From Mya arenaria (taxonomy: Eukaryota; Mollusca; Bivalvia; Myida; Myidae), in assembly GCF_026914265.1 (NCBI RefSeq), contig NC_069131.1:2887501-2951500 (forward strand): a DNA stretch of 64,000 bases. Reading direction: 5' to 3'. A program made the position numbers and the translations under genes. How positions within the stretch are numbered: the stretch's first letter is position 1; the number at the start of each line of letters is the position of its first letter. Positions 26,240 to 36,327 of the stretch are shown here, in pieces. The notes beneath the pieces were generated by a model that ran no database searches, was not told where the DNA came from, and worked only from the letters and a program-made list of their open reading frames with translations.

Positions 26240-26330
26240 TTCGGCGTGAGGTGGAAAGCCTAATGGTTAGCGAGATGTGCAGAACGATTGGATCGTAACC
26301 TCGAGTCAATCTCCGGATTTACTGAAAATA
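26240..26330 (+). mobile_element. Possible tRNA-like SINE remnant
   Basis: AAAGCCTAATGGTTAGCGAG is A-box-like, and GGATCGTAACCTCGAGTC stands where a B box would be. It is short and decayed, lying inside the nested part of the 14 kb insertion. Confidence 0.3.
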
Positions 26331-26429
26331 TATATAGAAAGCAAGCAGAACACATATATCGAAACCAGTATCATTCATTAAGTATATATGCCTGTATGTA
26401 GACGAAGTTTGGGGTTTTGGGAGGGTGGG

Positions 26430-26662
26430 AAAATAAAACAAAAAATAATAGAGCTGCAAAAGGCTGACCTTTCTCATACGATGGTCGGAGCAAAAAGGCC
26501 TGTATAACCATGTGCTTTGTAGAGGGCGCGCACTGCGGCCAATCAGATCAGTATAATATGTTACGTCATGCAATTGCTCGCAATATGGTTATAGAGCACC
26601 ATTAATTAAATGCATTACAAAGATACCAATAACGAAAGTTATCCTTAAAGGAATAACTTGAA
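26430..26662 (+). repeat. 233-base repeat R2, copy 1
   Basis: Identical by eye to 31237-31469. It contains GAGGGCGCGCACTGCGGCC, GC-rich against its surroundings, and ends with a small hairpin (AGTTATCCTT/AAGGAATAACT). Confidence 0.9.
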
Positions 26663-26943
26663 TTATTGGTATACTTAAGATCAGAGGCAGAGCAGCAACA
26701 AGGATGAGCACGTAGTGGATATTCTATTAATCATCATTAGATTCAAGAAAAGCATAGCCCTTTCAATATTTATTTCATTTATATTATCTTTATCTTATGT
26801 TTGGGAAATAATGGGCAAGGCTCGGACGAAATGTCGGTAAAATATCAACGGTTCTGTCACGGTATATCTATGATCAGATCCGACCAATCTATATAAATAC
26901 CACAAATTGTCCATTAAATGTTATTTGAGAGTTGCCAATCGCC
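26663..26943 (+). repeat. 281-base direct repeat R1, copy 2
   Basis: Second copy of 25754-26034. It starts exactly where the 233-base repeat R2 (26430-26662) ends. Confidence 0.9.
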
Positions 26944-27244
26944 AATGAGAGGCTGAGGTAGCGGAAGCCGATCTGCCCCCAAAAAAACACGCAGAAAATA
27001 ATAAACCTAAATGAGATGGTCAAATATTTTGGATTTTTTTATTTATTTTTTTTTATTTTTTTTATTTATTTTTTTTAATTTTTTTTTGGCTTGGCAACAC
27101 GAAATGTTACAAAAAAAGAACTTGCAGTTATCAAATGCGCCAATCAATGTGTTATGCACATAATAAAATGACTTTATGACGGCTTTTCCAAGACGAGCAT
27201 AGCAATTGGCAAACATATATGAATATATGATAGCATATATGAAT

Positions 27245-28530
27245 CTAATTTACGTTATGAAGCATTTGTAAGATTTAAGGCTGAATTTCGCATTTCTATT
27301 ATGTGCCAATCGTTATCATACATTGCAATTCGTGAGCAAGGGCCGGACCAATGTAGCCTCAGGAAAGTTTTACTAAATGTTTCACCTGCCAATAATGTGG
27401 TTGGTGTTTTCATGGTAAAGCGATATATACGCAGTAATATTATTTATAACATATACAAATGTAGCGTACAATGGGTGTTGTTGCAATACATAGCATGGCA
27501 AACTTAGATAGCGTTCTGAATTTCGCATTTCTGTTTTACACCCATCTTCATCACATATTGCAAAGAGCTAAGGCCGGGCCAAAGTAGCCTTAGAATTTTT
27601 TTAGTAAATGTGTCACCTGCCAATAATTTGGTTGGCGTTTTCATGGCGACGCGATAGATTTGCAGCAATATGATTTATTACATATACAAATATAGCGAAT
27701 AGTTGTTGTTGTTGCATAGCATAGCATAGCAAACATAGCATAGCGTACTGAATTTCGCATTTCTGTTTTACACCCATCTTCATCATATATTGCAAAGAGC
27801 TAAAGCCGGGCCAAAGTAGCTTTAGAATTTATTTAGTAAATGTGTCACCTGCCAATAATTTGGTTGGCGTTTTCATGGCGACGCGATAGATTTGCAGCAA
27901 TATGATTTATTACATATACAAATATAGCGAATAGTGGTTGTTGTTGCATAGCATAGCACAGCAAACATAGCATAGCGTACTGAATTTCGCATTTCTGTTT
28001 TACACCCATCTTCATCATATATTGCAACGAGCTAAAGCCGGGCCAATGTAGCTTTAGAATTTATTTAGTAAATGTGTCACCTGCCAATAATTTGGTTGGC
28101 GTTTTCATGGCGACGCGATAGATTTGCAGCAATATGATTTATTACATATACAAATATAGCGAATAGTGGTTGTTGATGCATAGCATAGCATGACAAACCT
28201 AGCATAGCATATATAATGACAATTCAAGTCTTGAAGCTTTCCGGCATGCAAACATAGCATTGCATACTGAATTTAGCATTTCTGCTTTATACCCAACTTC
28301 ATCATATATTGCAAAGAGCTAAGGCACTGCTAATGTAGCGTCAGAAAAGTTATAAGTTTTAATTTGGTTGGCGTTTTCATGGCGACGCGATAGATTTGCA
28401 GCAATATGATTTATTACTTATACAAATATAGCGTACATTGGTTGTTGACATAGCATAGCACGACAAACCTTGCATGGCGTATATAGTGACAATACAAGTC
28501 TTGAAGCGTTTCGGCCTTAATAATTACCAT
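27245..28530 (+). repeat. About 232-bp tandem satellite, five units
   Basis: Unit starts (AATTTCGCATTTCT or a variant) lie at 27284, 27519, 27751, 27983 and 28270, so periods are 235, 232, 232 and 287. Each unit has GTCACCTGCCAATAAT, TTGGTTGGCGTTTTCATGG and a nested (TAGCA)n. Units 3 and 4 are nearly identical and the outer ones diverge. Minus-strand frames of 60 codons repeat with the unit and are not genes. Confidence 0.92.
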
Positions 28531-28859
28531 TGTATATATGTAGTTAAAACAACTAGTATTTTATTGATTTCAAATCTGTTTTTTGCATGATTATTATTGT
28601 GTTTGTTTCTTGCACAAAAATGTTTCAATACAAGGCACTTTAAAGTAAAATAATTCAATCATGGCTATAGTATAAATATATGAAGCTGGCGTCACAGTAA
28701 GTAATTTGCAACACGCAATATAATGTACTACGTAGTTGATGATATATGTCTATAAGTTGGTACATGGTAAAATGCCCAGGAAGAAATTCCGATTGATTTT
28801 AAAAATAGGTTTGTTTCTTACTAAATGGTTACAAATATACTTGAGTACTGTCCGTTCTA

Positions 28860-29094
28860 AAACAGCATATTAATGATCTTGATCTGTAGTTGGATGCCGT
28901 TGATTTGTCTTGATTTCGGAGTATTTCTTAGTATAAAGTGGCTTATTTCAATCTCGTTCAGCTGCTTTTTTACATCTAGATTACTGAGTTTATCGGTTAT
29001 ATCTGGTTCTGTTATTTTGGAATTGCTAACAGTTTCAGCAGACCATAATTCGAACGGAGGTAACCCCACTTCATTTAATTTTGTCAATTGTTAA
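28860..29094 (-). pseudogene. Possible LINE reverse-transcriptase fragment
   Basis: The minus-strand frame reads EVGLPPFELWSAETVSNSKI and then EPDITDKLSNLDVKKQ, NEIEISHFILRNTPKS. The second part resembles the start of a non-LTR RT domain (a form such as I.D..IxxKLxxLxxxKxPGPDGI...LK), with the GPDG core replaced. It is short, and the opposite strand is also open. Low confidence. Confidence 0.3.
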
Positions 29095-31236
29095 ATTATG
29101 CCAAATATTCATTAGGGGCTTATCTTTATCGGTAAATAATAAATAATTTGAGATATTTTGTCGTAATTGTCAAAGTGATTTTATTATATCTAGTTAAGAC
29201 ATTTCATTCAAAGTACCGACTATTACTAATCGTGAGGAAATTTCAAGGGCTCTTTATAGGCTAGTTTCAAATATGTCCTGAAATGTTATCCCACCAGAGA
29301 AGGTGTTTTTCAGTTTAGTCTAAAACTTCATTTGAAAGCTGGGTTTCAGTAAAACATGATACATGTATATTAATCTCCTTTTTGTTCATTAATGCATTAA
29401 TGTATTTTAGTTTATTTCGTATACTGCGAATATTTTGAACCACTTCCTTCTTCAGATATCGGCCAAGGATCCTGTACAACTCGTTAAAACGATAAATAAT
29501 ATAGTAACGAACATAAACTTATGGATACATAATATCGACAAAGTACTGTCTACCCAATAAGTTCTTCAACTAAAATACGTTTCTTTGAAGTCACTCGAGA
29601 TTTGTATAAAAGAAATAATTAGAAAAAACTGTTGAAACAAGACAATTTGGTCAACAATACGCACAGCTTTTTGACAACGATTTAAGATAGATAAATTAAT
29701 AAAGGAATGAATAGGTAGAAAACAAGTAATAAACTAGTCATAAATAAACTAAATATCAGATATGTAGTGTTGCATTATCATAGATGTATAACGATTTAAA
29801 GACACTCGTAATTTGATGAAGACATAATTAGTCCATCTACATAATTATTTAGATACCATGACAAGTATTTTAGGAGCAGAACATTTATCATATCGACAAT
29901 TTTCAAACAGCTTACATTTGTGATTAATATGAATAGTACAACAGTGCTATTCTCTAAAAAAAAAAAAGACAAATCATGTCAATACCAACTTTTAAAGTTT
30001 TAGGAACATTAACATGTGTGGGTTTGTCTAAACCTTTGAAAAATGATGAATCCTTTTTAATGAACCACCTGTTAACACCCTCAGTTTACCCCAACTGTTC
30101 TGATTTTGAAATTTAAAAAGATCGTGCAAATCGCTTTTTTGACAAAAACAATGAGAAAGTGTATCAGATGTCAAGCTGGATTAAACTGGAATGTGCATAT
30201 CGATTATAACTTTAAGTTCAATACAGACACATATATACATGAATAATAATAAATAACTGTACTTTGCGTATGTACGTTGATATTGAAACGGTGCCGGGTT
30301 GTTTACATAATTGTTTACAACAAGAATGATACAAGATATTCAATATTATTTATAGTGGGTATGTTATTACTTAACCAAAGAAGAGTTTAAAGTGTTGTGC
30401 TATATTGCAAATAAACTCTTTCTTGGATAACATTAAATGACGGATATATATTAACAAACTGGACTATATATAAAAAGGTAATTTTTCATTATTATTGTAA
30501 AATACGAGTTAACACTATATGCTTTAGTACGCAGATCACTGACATAACAATATGGTTTCATCGTATCATAATTACATATTTTATTCTTGTATTAACGAGT
30601 GAATATGCTGGACTAATATAACACAGTCATTGGTGTTTCTACATAAGAGTCACTCGACACTAGCTGTTAAACTGAGTTACAAATCAAGCACGTAGTTGCA
30701 ATGATATCGTGTGCACTGTCTAAAATTAAACTAATTGCATTTTTGGGCAAGGTTCTCGCTAAATTTGCTGATGACTGATTCATAATCGATTTTTGAGAAG
30801 CCCCAAGCCGAATGTCTCTGCCATTTCAAGTATATCTTGCGTTATATCTGGATGGGTAACTAAAAAGATAGCCGCGTAATTAAAGAAAGCGTCAGTCGAT
30901 GACCCTTGAGGGGATATTTTAATGATTGACGGACATTATTTTGTTTTCATTAAACGCTACGTAGCATAATTGGCACATTAAAACAGAAACAAAGATAAAC
31001 ATTTAATACACTTAAAACAATGGAGGAATAAATAAGTTCATTTTGATTAAGTCTAGAATTTGAAGCAAAAGAGCTACTACCAGTACGCGAAAAAAATACA
31101 CTTTCTGTACTAAAATTCAATTGCATGATGACTCGTAAAAAAAGTATTTATTATCGCTGACTATAAGATAAAAGTGCCACTATAAAACTAAATTATGTAT
31201 TTGCCAGATTGTTAAAGATGAAATTCAAAACAAATA

Positions 31237-31469
31237 AAAATAAAACAAAAAATAATAGAGCTGCAAAAGGCTGACCTTTCTCATACGATGGTCGGAGCAA
31301 AAAGGCCTGTATAACCATGTGCTTTGTAGAGGGCGCGCACTGCGGCCAATCAGATCAGTATAATATGTTACGTCATGCAATTGCTCGCAATATGGTTATA
31401 GAGCACCATTAATTAAATGCATTACAAAGATACCAATAACGAAAGTTATCCTTAAAGGAATAACTTGAA
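31237..31469 (+). repeat. 233-base repeat R2, copy 2
   Basis: Identical by eye to 26430-26662 across its whole length, so the duplication is recent or maintained by conversion. Confidence 0.9.
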
Positions 31470-31936
31470 ATATTTTCTTGTCAGATACAAATGTGTCAGA
31501 TACTGACTTTCGGTTTGATATGTCAGACTTAAGTGTGCAATTTTGGCTATAAAACCTGCATGTTACTTGTTCTTCAAACCTGAACCCCCAGGTCCTCTTG
31601 ACAGCATTGAGGTTTCCTTGGCTAATGGCTTATATGGTAAATTTGCTGTCCCACTCTTCATGTAATTATGTTTCAGGGAGGTTAGTATTCTACAGAGGGT
31701 GATTGAAAGCAAACGGGTGCATAAAGAAAAGTAAAACCGTTCCTGGAAAGTCTCAAATAATAGCAGAGTGGTGTACCATAAATCCAACCACCATTGTCAA
31801 AAGTATTTAACCAGACAAATAAAGAATGTTTCCTTTGAAGCATGTAACATGTTTAAAAACTACTGATAAACCTGAAAATTGATGACTTTTATTTTTGTTA
31901 CTTTCTGAGTCAACAGTTACTGAAATCAATATATCA

Positions 31937-32030
31937 AAAAAAAAAAAAAAAAAAAAAATATTCCGACCTACCTACCTTATTTTTTTTAGCAGTGTTACCT
32001 GAAACACACCTATTTTTTATTTGGCCTTAT
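31937..32030 (-). repeat. Second copy of the GGCCAAATAAAAAATAGGT repeat, with poly(A)
   Basis: On the minus strand it reads GGCCAAATAAAAAATAGGTG and then GTTTCAGGTAACACTGC; on the plus strand it follows a 24-base A run beginning at about 31936. Confidence 0.5.
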
Positions 32031-32516
32031 GGTATTAATTTCCAATAACAAGATACAAAATTAAACATATCGGCACATTTTTAATACAATAAGCATATAA
32101 AAAGCGCATAATCTCATTCGGCAAACTCACTACATTTTACAATACTTCTATGCAATTTAACAAAAAAGAAATTCTAAAGTAATATGGTCTATATATTTAA
32201 AAAATATTGGCTTAAGGTCACAATTCCTCTCAATGGTAGAACATCTATGAATTAAAAAATTATTACATTTAATATTCAGCCTGCTTATAATATTTCCTTC
32301 GCAACATAAAAAAAATAGCTAGTGTGAATGTTTCTATTTGTCATAGTTTCAGAGTTTATTGGCAAATCGCACTACACTATTAGGAATAAAGAAGGAATAC
32401 AACTACTAGATTTAACTTTGTTTATGTTGTTATTTTTATGTTTTATACTTACAGTAAACTTATTTTGTAAATTCAAATGGTATTAATTTAATTCCTCATA
32501 ATTATAGGAGTCAACG

Positions 32517-32606
32517 GTTAAGATATGACCATTCGATTTCTTAACGGTTACGAATTGACTAACACAATGGTTACGAAATGACCAACAATGAGCGGTTACG
32601 AAATGA
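32517..32606 (-). repeat. Right inverted end of the 14 kb insertion
   Basis: GGTTACGAAATGA at 32594 and 32569 and GGTTACGAATTGA at 32546 are reverse complements of the left-end motifs, at the same spacing of about 23-25 bases. A more degenerate GGTTAAGATATGACC follows at about 32517. Confidence 0.75.
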
Positions 32607-32614
32607 TCATAATT

Positions 32615-32748
32615 CATTTGACAGGGCTTTTACCAGCTGTTTGTCTGTGCAGAGCGGGAATTTTACCTGGGATTGGCTGGACCGAAAGTCAAAGTCCCCG
32701 CTATTAGCAGGACCTTGGGGGCCCATGCTGCAATTTACTGTTGCATTA
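32615..32748 (+). mobile_element. Right half of the split 0.3 kb inverted-repeat element
   Basis: It resumes at CATTTGACAGGGC, continues with TTTTACCAGC, GGCTGGACCGAAAGTCAAAG and CCCCGCTATT, and ends with the terminal word AATTTACTGTTGCATTA, in the same order as the right half of the copy at 53279-53603. The two halves sum to about the full length of that copy. Confidence 0.8.
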
Positions 32749-35699
32749 TTTGGATTTTTTCTTAACTTTACGACACGCCCCCCTACAGTATTTTATAGTC
32801 AAGTTTAGTAATATTTTTTTACAGAAATTGGATAACTTAACAAGTAAAGTAAACTGTACTGAGCTTTTAAAACAAACCTACATACTTATAAATCAAAATT
32901 GATATTTTAGGGTCTACACTGAATAAACCCAAAATGTTAGTTTTGATTTGCTAAATTCGAACAGTATTTAGTCAATCCACACAAAATTTACAGGATCATC
33001 AGATAACAAATTTTCTAAAAATTCTCTGTTTGCCAAATAGGGAAGACAGGTTTAAGTGGGATTAAAAGGTTGCTATCTGTGACCAAAAAAAATACTGTTC
33101 AAAATTGTGAGTATTCATTTATCTTTTGTTCAGTAAAGAGCATGCAATGGCATAGTGGTTGGATTAGATAATCTGACAGCGGTGCTGGACGTCAGGAGTT
33201 CAAATATTGTTGTGAGTTCAATGTACCAAAAGAATACCTTTGGAATACACTACCGGGTATTATCTATAAAAATGGCAGAGCAAATTGCCCATATTGTAGT
33301 AATGTCTTAGATCCAGCTTGGATAACTTGGACACAGTAAGCGGTTCACACCCAAGGAAATTCTCAGATAAAACAGCGCCTATAAACTTGAACATTACATT
33401 TTTCATTGAGACAATTAAAGAAAAAACATTATTGCTGATCTTCTGAAAACAAATCCTCTAACATTCAAATATTTAATTTGTTGGATGAACTAAGGGTTAT
33501 ATTGATAAGAGATTGCTTCAGTTGGATTTAAACTAATCACCAACAAAAATATATGCATTTAAATCACACAATGTAAACAACTGCGCCACATATCTTATCT
33601 GTATGTTTTGGGTTTTTAAAATTTAGCAGTTAAATATAGATTAGCATACTGGTAGGTCTGGTTGATCTGTTGCTTTAGTTGCTAAGTAAACATAATGTCA
33701 GTGATTTCATCACTATTTCTATTAAAATATCAGTTTTCTTCTTCAGGGCTTCTCACATTTGCACCATTTTTTTACCATTTGAATCATAAAAAGATAACAA
33801 ACACAAGAACTTAACACTTTGTGAATATTTAAGGAATGTAAGGGGTCAGATTTCAGATTGCTCATTATTGCTGGAACACTAAATACTTTATTTGATTGTG
33901 TACACTGCACTTTCTTGTTAAGCATTCATCCAAATCATTTGGGTAAATTTTGGCAGAAAAACTGCTTTTGGATTTATACTGGTCATCAAAACCGGCACTG
34001 ACAAAACATAAGACGTGTTTAATTAATGTGCGGGAAAGAGGTTTAAAGGTGTCGACCCACAATGAAAGGCTTGCGGGTTGCAGTACCCCTTTAAGTAGTT
34101 CTTGAAAAAAATGATTCTCTGAGGTAGCATTTGATTATGTGTACATTGTATTCTTGTATGTATTTTTCAAGTTAACACATGATTTATATAAGTTTTGTAT
34201 AATTTTAGTTTTATTTAAGTTTTAAAATTTTGATTTTTTTTAAGATTTGCCTGCCCCTGTCTGAACACTTAAATTCTTGGTCTTTGGACTATTGTCTGCA
34301 ACTTCAAAACACACTTTTTGGAACAGGACACATTTTCCTGATATTTTATCCAGTTTGACTGCAATATAAGTTGTATTTTTCAATAATTTAAGTAAAAAAT
34401 GACATTTATATTTCCATAATTACCTGGTAGTTATTTGTTAATTTGTTTTAATTCATGGATAGGTTTATTGCGAGTGTCATGGAAAGCTGGAACTTTTCAG
34501 TACACAACATGCAAACTGAGAATGAACTGTGTGTGCCGGCTTTGTGAACAAAAATGCAAGGCGGCTACTGAATTTATTGTGTTAAATCTGACTTGGGAGT
34601 AAGCGTGCATCTTTAACAATTAAAGAAATGTTGTAAAGAAATATTCCGTTTATGATTATGTCATCACATATTGAATATAAATGAATTTGCATTAGCATCA
34701 AATACTACAACTACAAACTTTTAGAGAAAATGTCATTTTTGTACTATGACCTTTAAATGTCATTGACTTGACCTTGAGGTATAGGAATGCGACATATTCA
34801 TTTAAGAAACATTAAAACACATGAGCAATTTACATTGCGGCCATTTCCAATAATTTTTAGCATTATGACCCGACTATATATGATATACTTAGATTAATAT
34901 GAATTCATTGTACAACGATTGTGAAGAAATTAATTTACATTATTATGCCTGTTACTTTCGAATTCGTCTAGATATTTTCAACAATATATAATGTTATTCA
35001 TGCAAGAACTAGTTGAACAAGATATTATTTAGATTTTAAGGTCAAATGGTTATATTTGCCAGAAAAAGTCGGGCAACCTACATGATAACAAAACATTATT
35101 TACATTTGTAAAGGTTTCGTACCATTTTATTCGACAAAAGAGTTCAATAGCATGCCCTTACTTTTAAAATGTTGATGTAGCGGTACTGTGACGGTGTTCG
35201 AAAAAAAAACCACCGTACTCGTGCTAGGGAGAAGGGATTTTTTTCAATGGACTACACGTTAAATTATTTGGCCAGTAATATCATTCAGTTCGACAAAGAA
35301 TAATAATGAATATTGGATTGAAAATGGTCCAATGTTGAAAACACTTGTGTTGTATTCAAATATTTTAAATCACAAGTGTATTGTTTCTTGAAATTAATTA
35401 TACGACTTTACCTAGAACATTGAGGAACACTACACAATTTCCGATATTCGTGAAAAAACACTACAAGTGCGAAGTGGTCGCATGTGTTGTGAAGTACTAA
35501 TCTAAAGTGTTCTAATTCATACATGATAGAAACATATTCACATCTCATATTTTATAAATATACTATCTAATCAATCATAAAACAATATTCAAGATATCCT
35601 TGGGACCCCCCCCCCCCCCCTGGACACGCAATACAATTCGTGTTTCGCTGATCTGTTGGCTGGGATCAGATCATCCATTTAGGGATTTAGATATGTTAT
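32749..35699. other. No supported gene
   Basis: Contains the weak SINE at 33.15 kb, a C run at 35607-35620 and a cysteine-rich open stretch at 34465-34602 (CKLRMNCVCRLCEQKCK) that I cannot assign. Confidence 0.45.
33147..33350 (+). mobile_element. Possible old tRNA-derived SINE
   Basis: A-box-like TGGCATAGTGGTTGGAT, then CAGGAGTTCAAAT as a weak B box 45 bases later, with no open frame. The 3' limit is uncertain. Confidence 0.35.
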
Positions 35700-36110
35700 C
35701 CCAGCCACCAGGCTGAATGTTTAACCGTCACCAGACACTCTGCCATGAATGTGAGAGAGTTTAAAGCTATTTCTTATTTTCCTGTGTAACTATATTGATG
35801 TTTGATAAAATTTACGCCGTCGTGTTACTGAGTAACAATTTGAAATTGGGCCAAAATCATCAAGCTAGAGCTTTGCATAATCTTTTTCAAACTTCTGGGA
35901 GATTTCTGCCCTTGAAAGTATTTGCTCGCAGCCCGCCTAAAAGTTACACTTCGTTCAGTATTTAAAGCTTTCAGATACACTTTTTTGTTAATTTGAGATC
36001 TTAATGACGCTACATTGTACTTCTAAGTAAATAGATGCTCAAAGTAACTAGATGCTCTGGGTGTTCACTGGGTGACAAAGGCTACCCAGTATTGGTTGTT
36101 TCTTTTTTCT
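35700..36110. repeat. Second copy of the 15.5 kb old repeat
   Basis: CTCTGCCATGAATGTGAGAG, GTCGTGTTACTGAGTAAC and TTCACTGGGTGACAAAGGCT follow the order of the 15476-15900 copy. The neighbouring 36072-36260 region is open on both strands, which is uninformative. Confidence 0.5.
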
Positions 36111-36327
36111 GAAAAGATGTTTCTAGTGAATTGCCAAGTTGCAGTGGTTTTGACGCCACAGAACCAGCACAGCTCCATGACAGATATATATGTTTTCGTC
36201 ATTGATGTCAGTACTGCTGTATTGGTGGCCTCACAATTTCTGTGTGGAAATGTCATCTGATACACTCATAACGGCGTATTTCTAGCATAGCTTTCATAAG
36301 TGCATGGCCATTCTCTGTCATTTTCAG

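Larger units (their letters stand above)
21661..32490. other. Nested material inside the 14 kb insertion
   Basis: About 10.8 kb between the inner inverted word at 21.63 kb and the right end motifs. It holds MITEs, the foldback element, R1/R2 repeats, the 232-bp satellite and the LINE scrap. The stretches 24640-25600, 29100-31230 and 32040-32480 show nothing further. Confidence 0.5.
18573..32614. mobile_element. 14 kb insertion with iterated-motif inverted ends, carrying SWIM and THAP genes
   Basis: The left end has four copies of a 13-base motif (TCATTTCGTAACC and variants at 18583, 18599, 18623 and 18646). The right end has three in inverted orientation (ending at 32606, 32581 and 32558), plus one degenerate copy further in. 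After the first copies the two ends align for about 80-100 bases. The insertion splits a short inverted-repeat element: its left part ends at 18572 and its right part starts at 32615, with CATTTGAC present on both sides as a probable 8-base target duplication. The left 3 kb holds two convergent decayed genes and most of the rest looks like later nested insertions. Iterated motifs near the ends are typical of transposase binding sites. The superfamily is unknown to me; an 8-base duplication would fit hAT- or P-like elements. Confidence 0.62.

Noticed and set aside
25754-26943. R1 direct repeats considered as the long terminal repeats of an element
   Set aside because: The ends lack TG...CA, the 0.6 kb between them has no coding trace, and R2 occurs elsewhere without R1.
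27245-28530. CRISPR-like array
   Set aside because: Long units joined head to tail without unique spacers; a eukaryotic satellite.
34465-34602. Cysteine-rich open stretch as a gene
   Set aside because: The motif CxC..C....C is suggestive, but there is no start, splice signal or recognisable family.
36065-36265. Open frames on both strands
   Set aside because: Both strands are open over the same bases, with no codon evidence for either.
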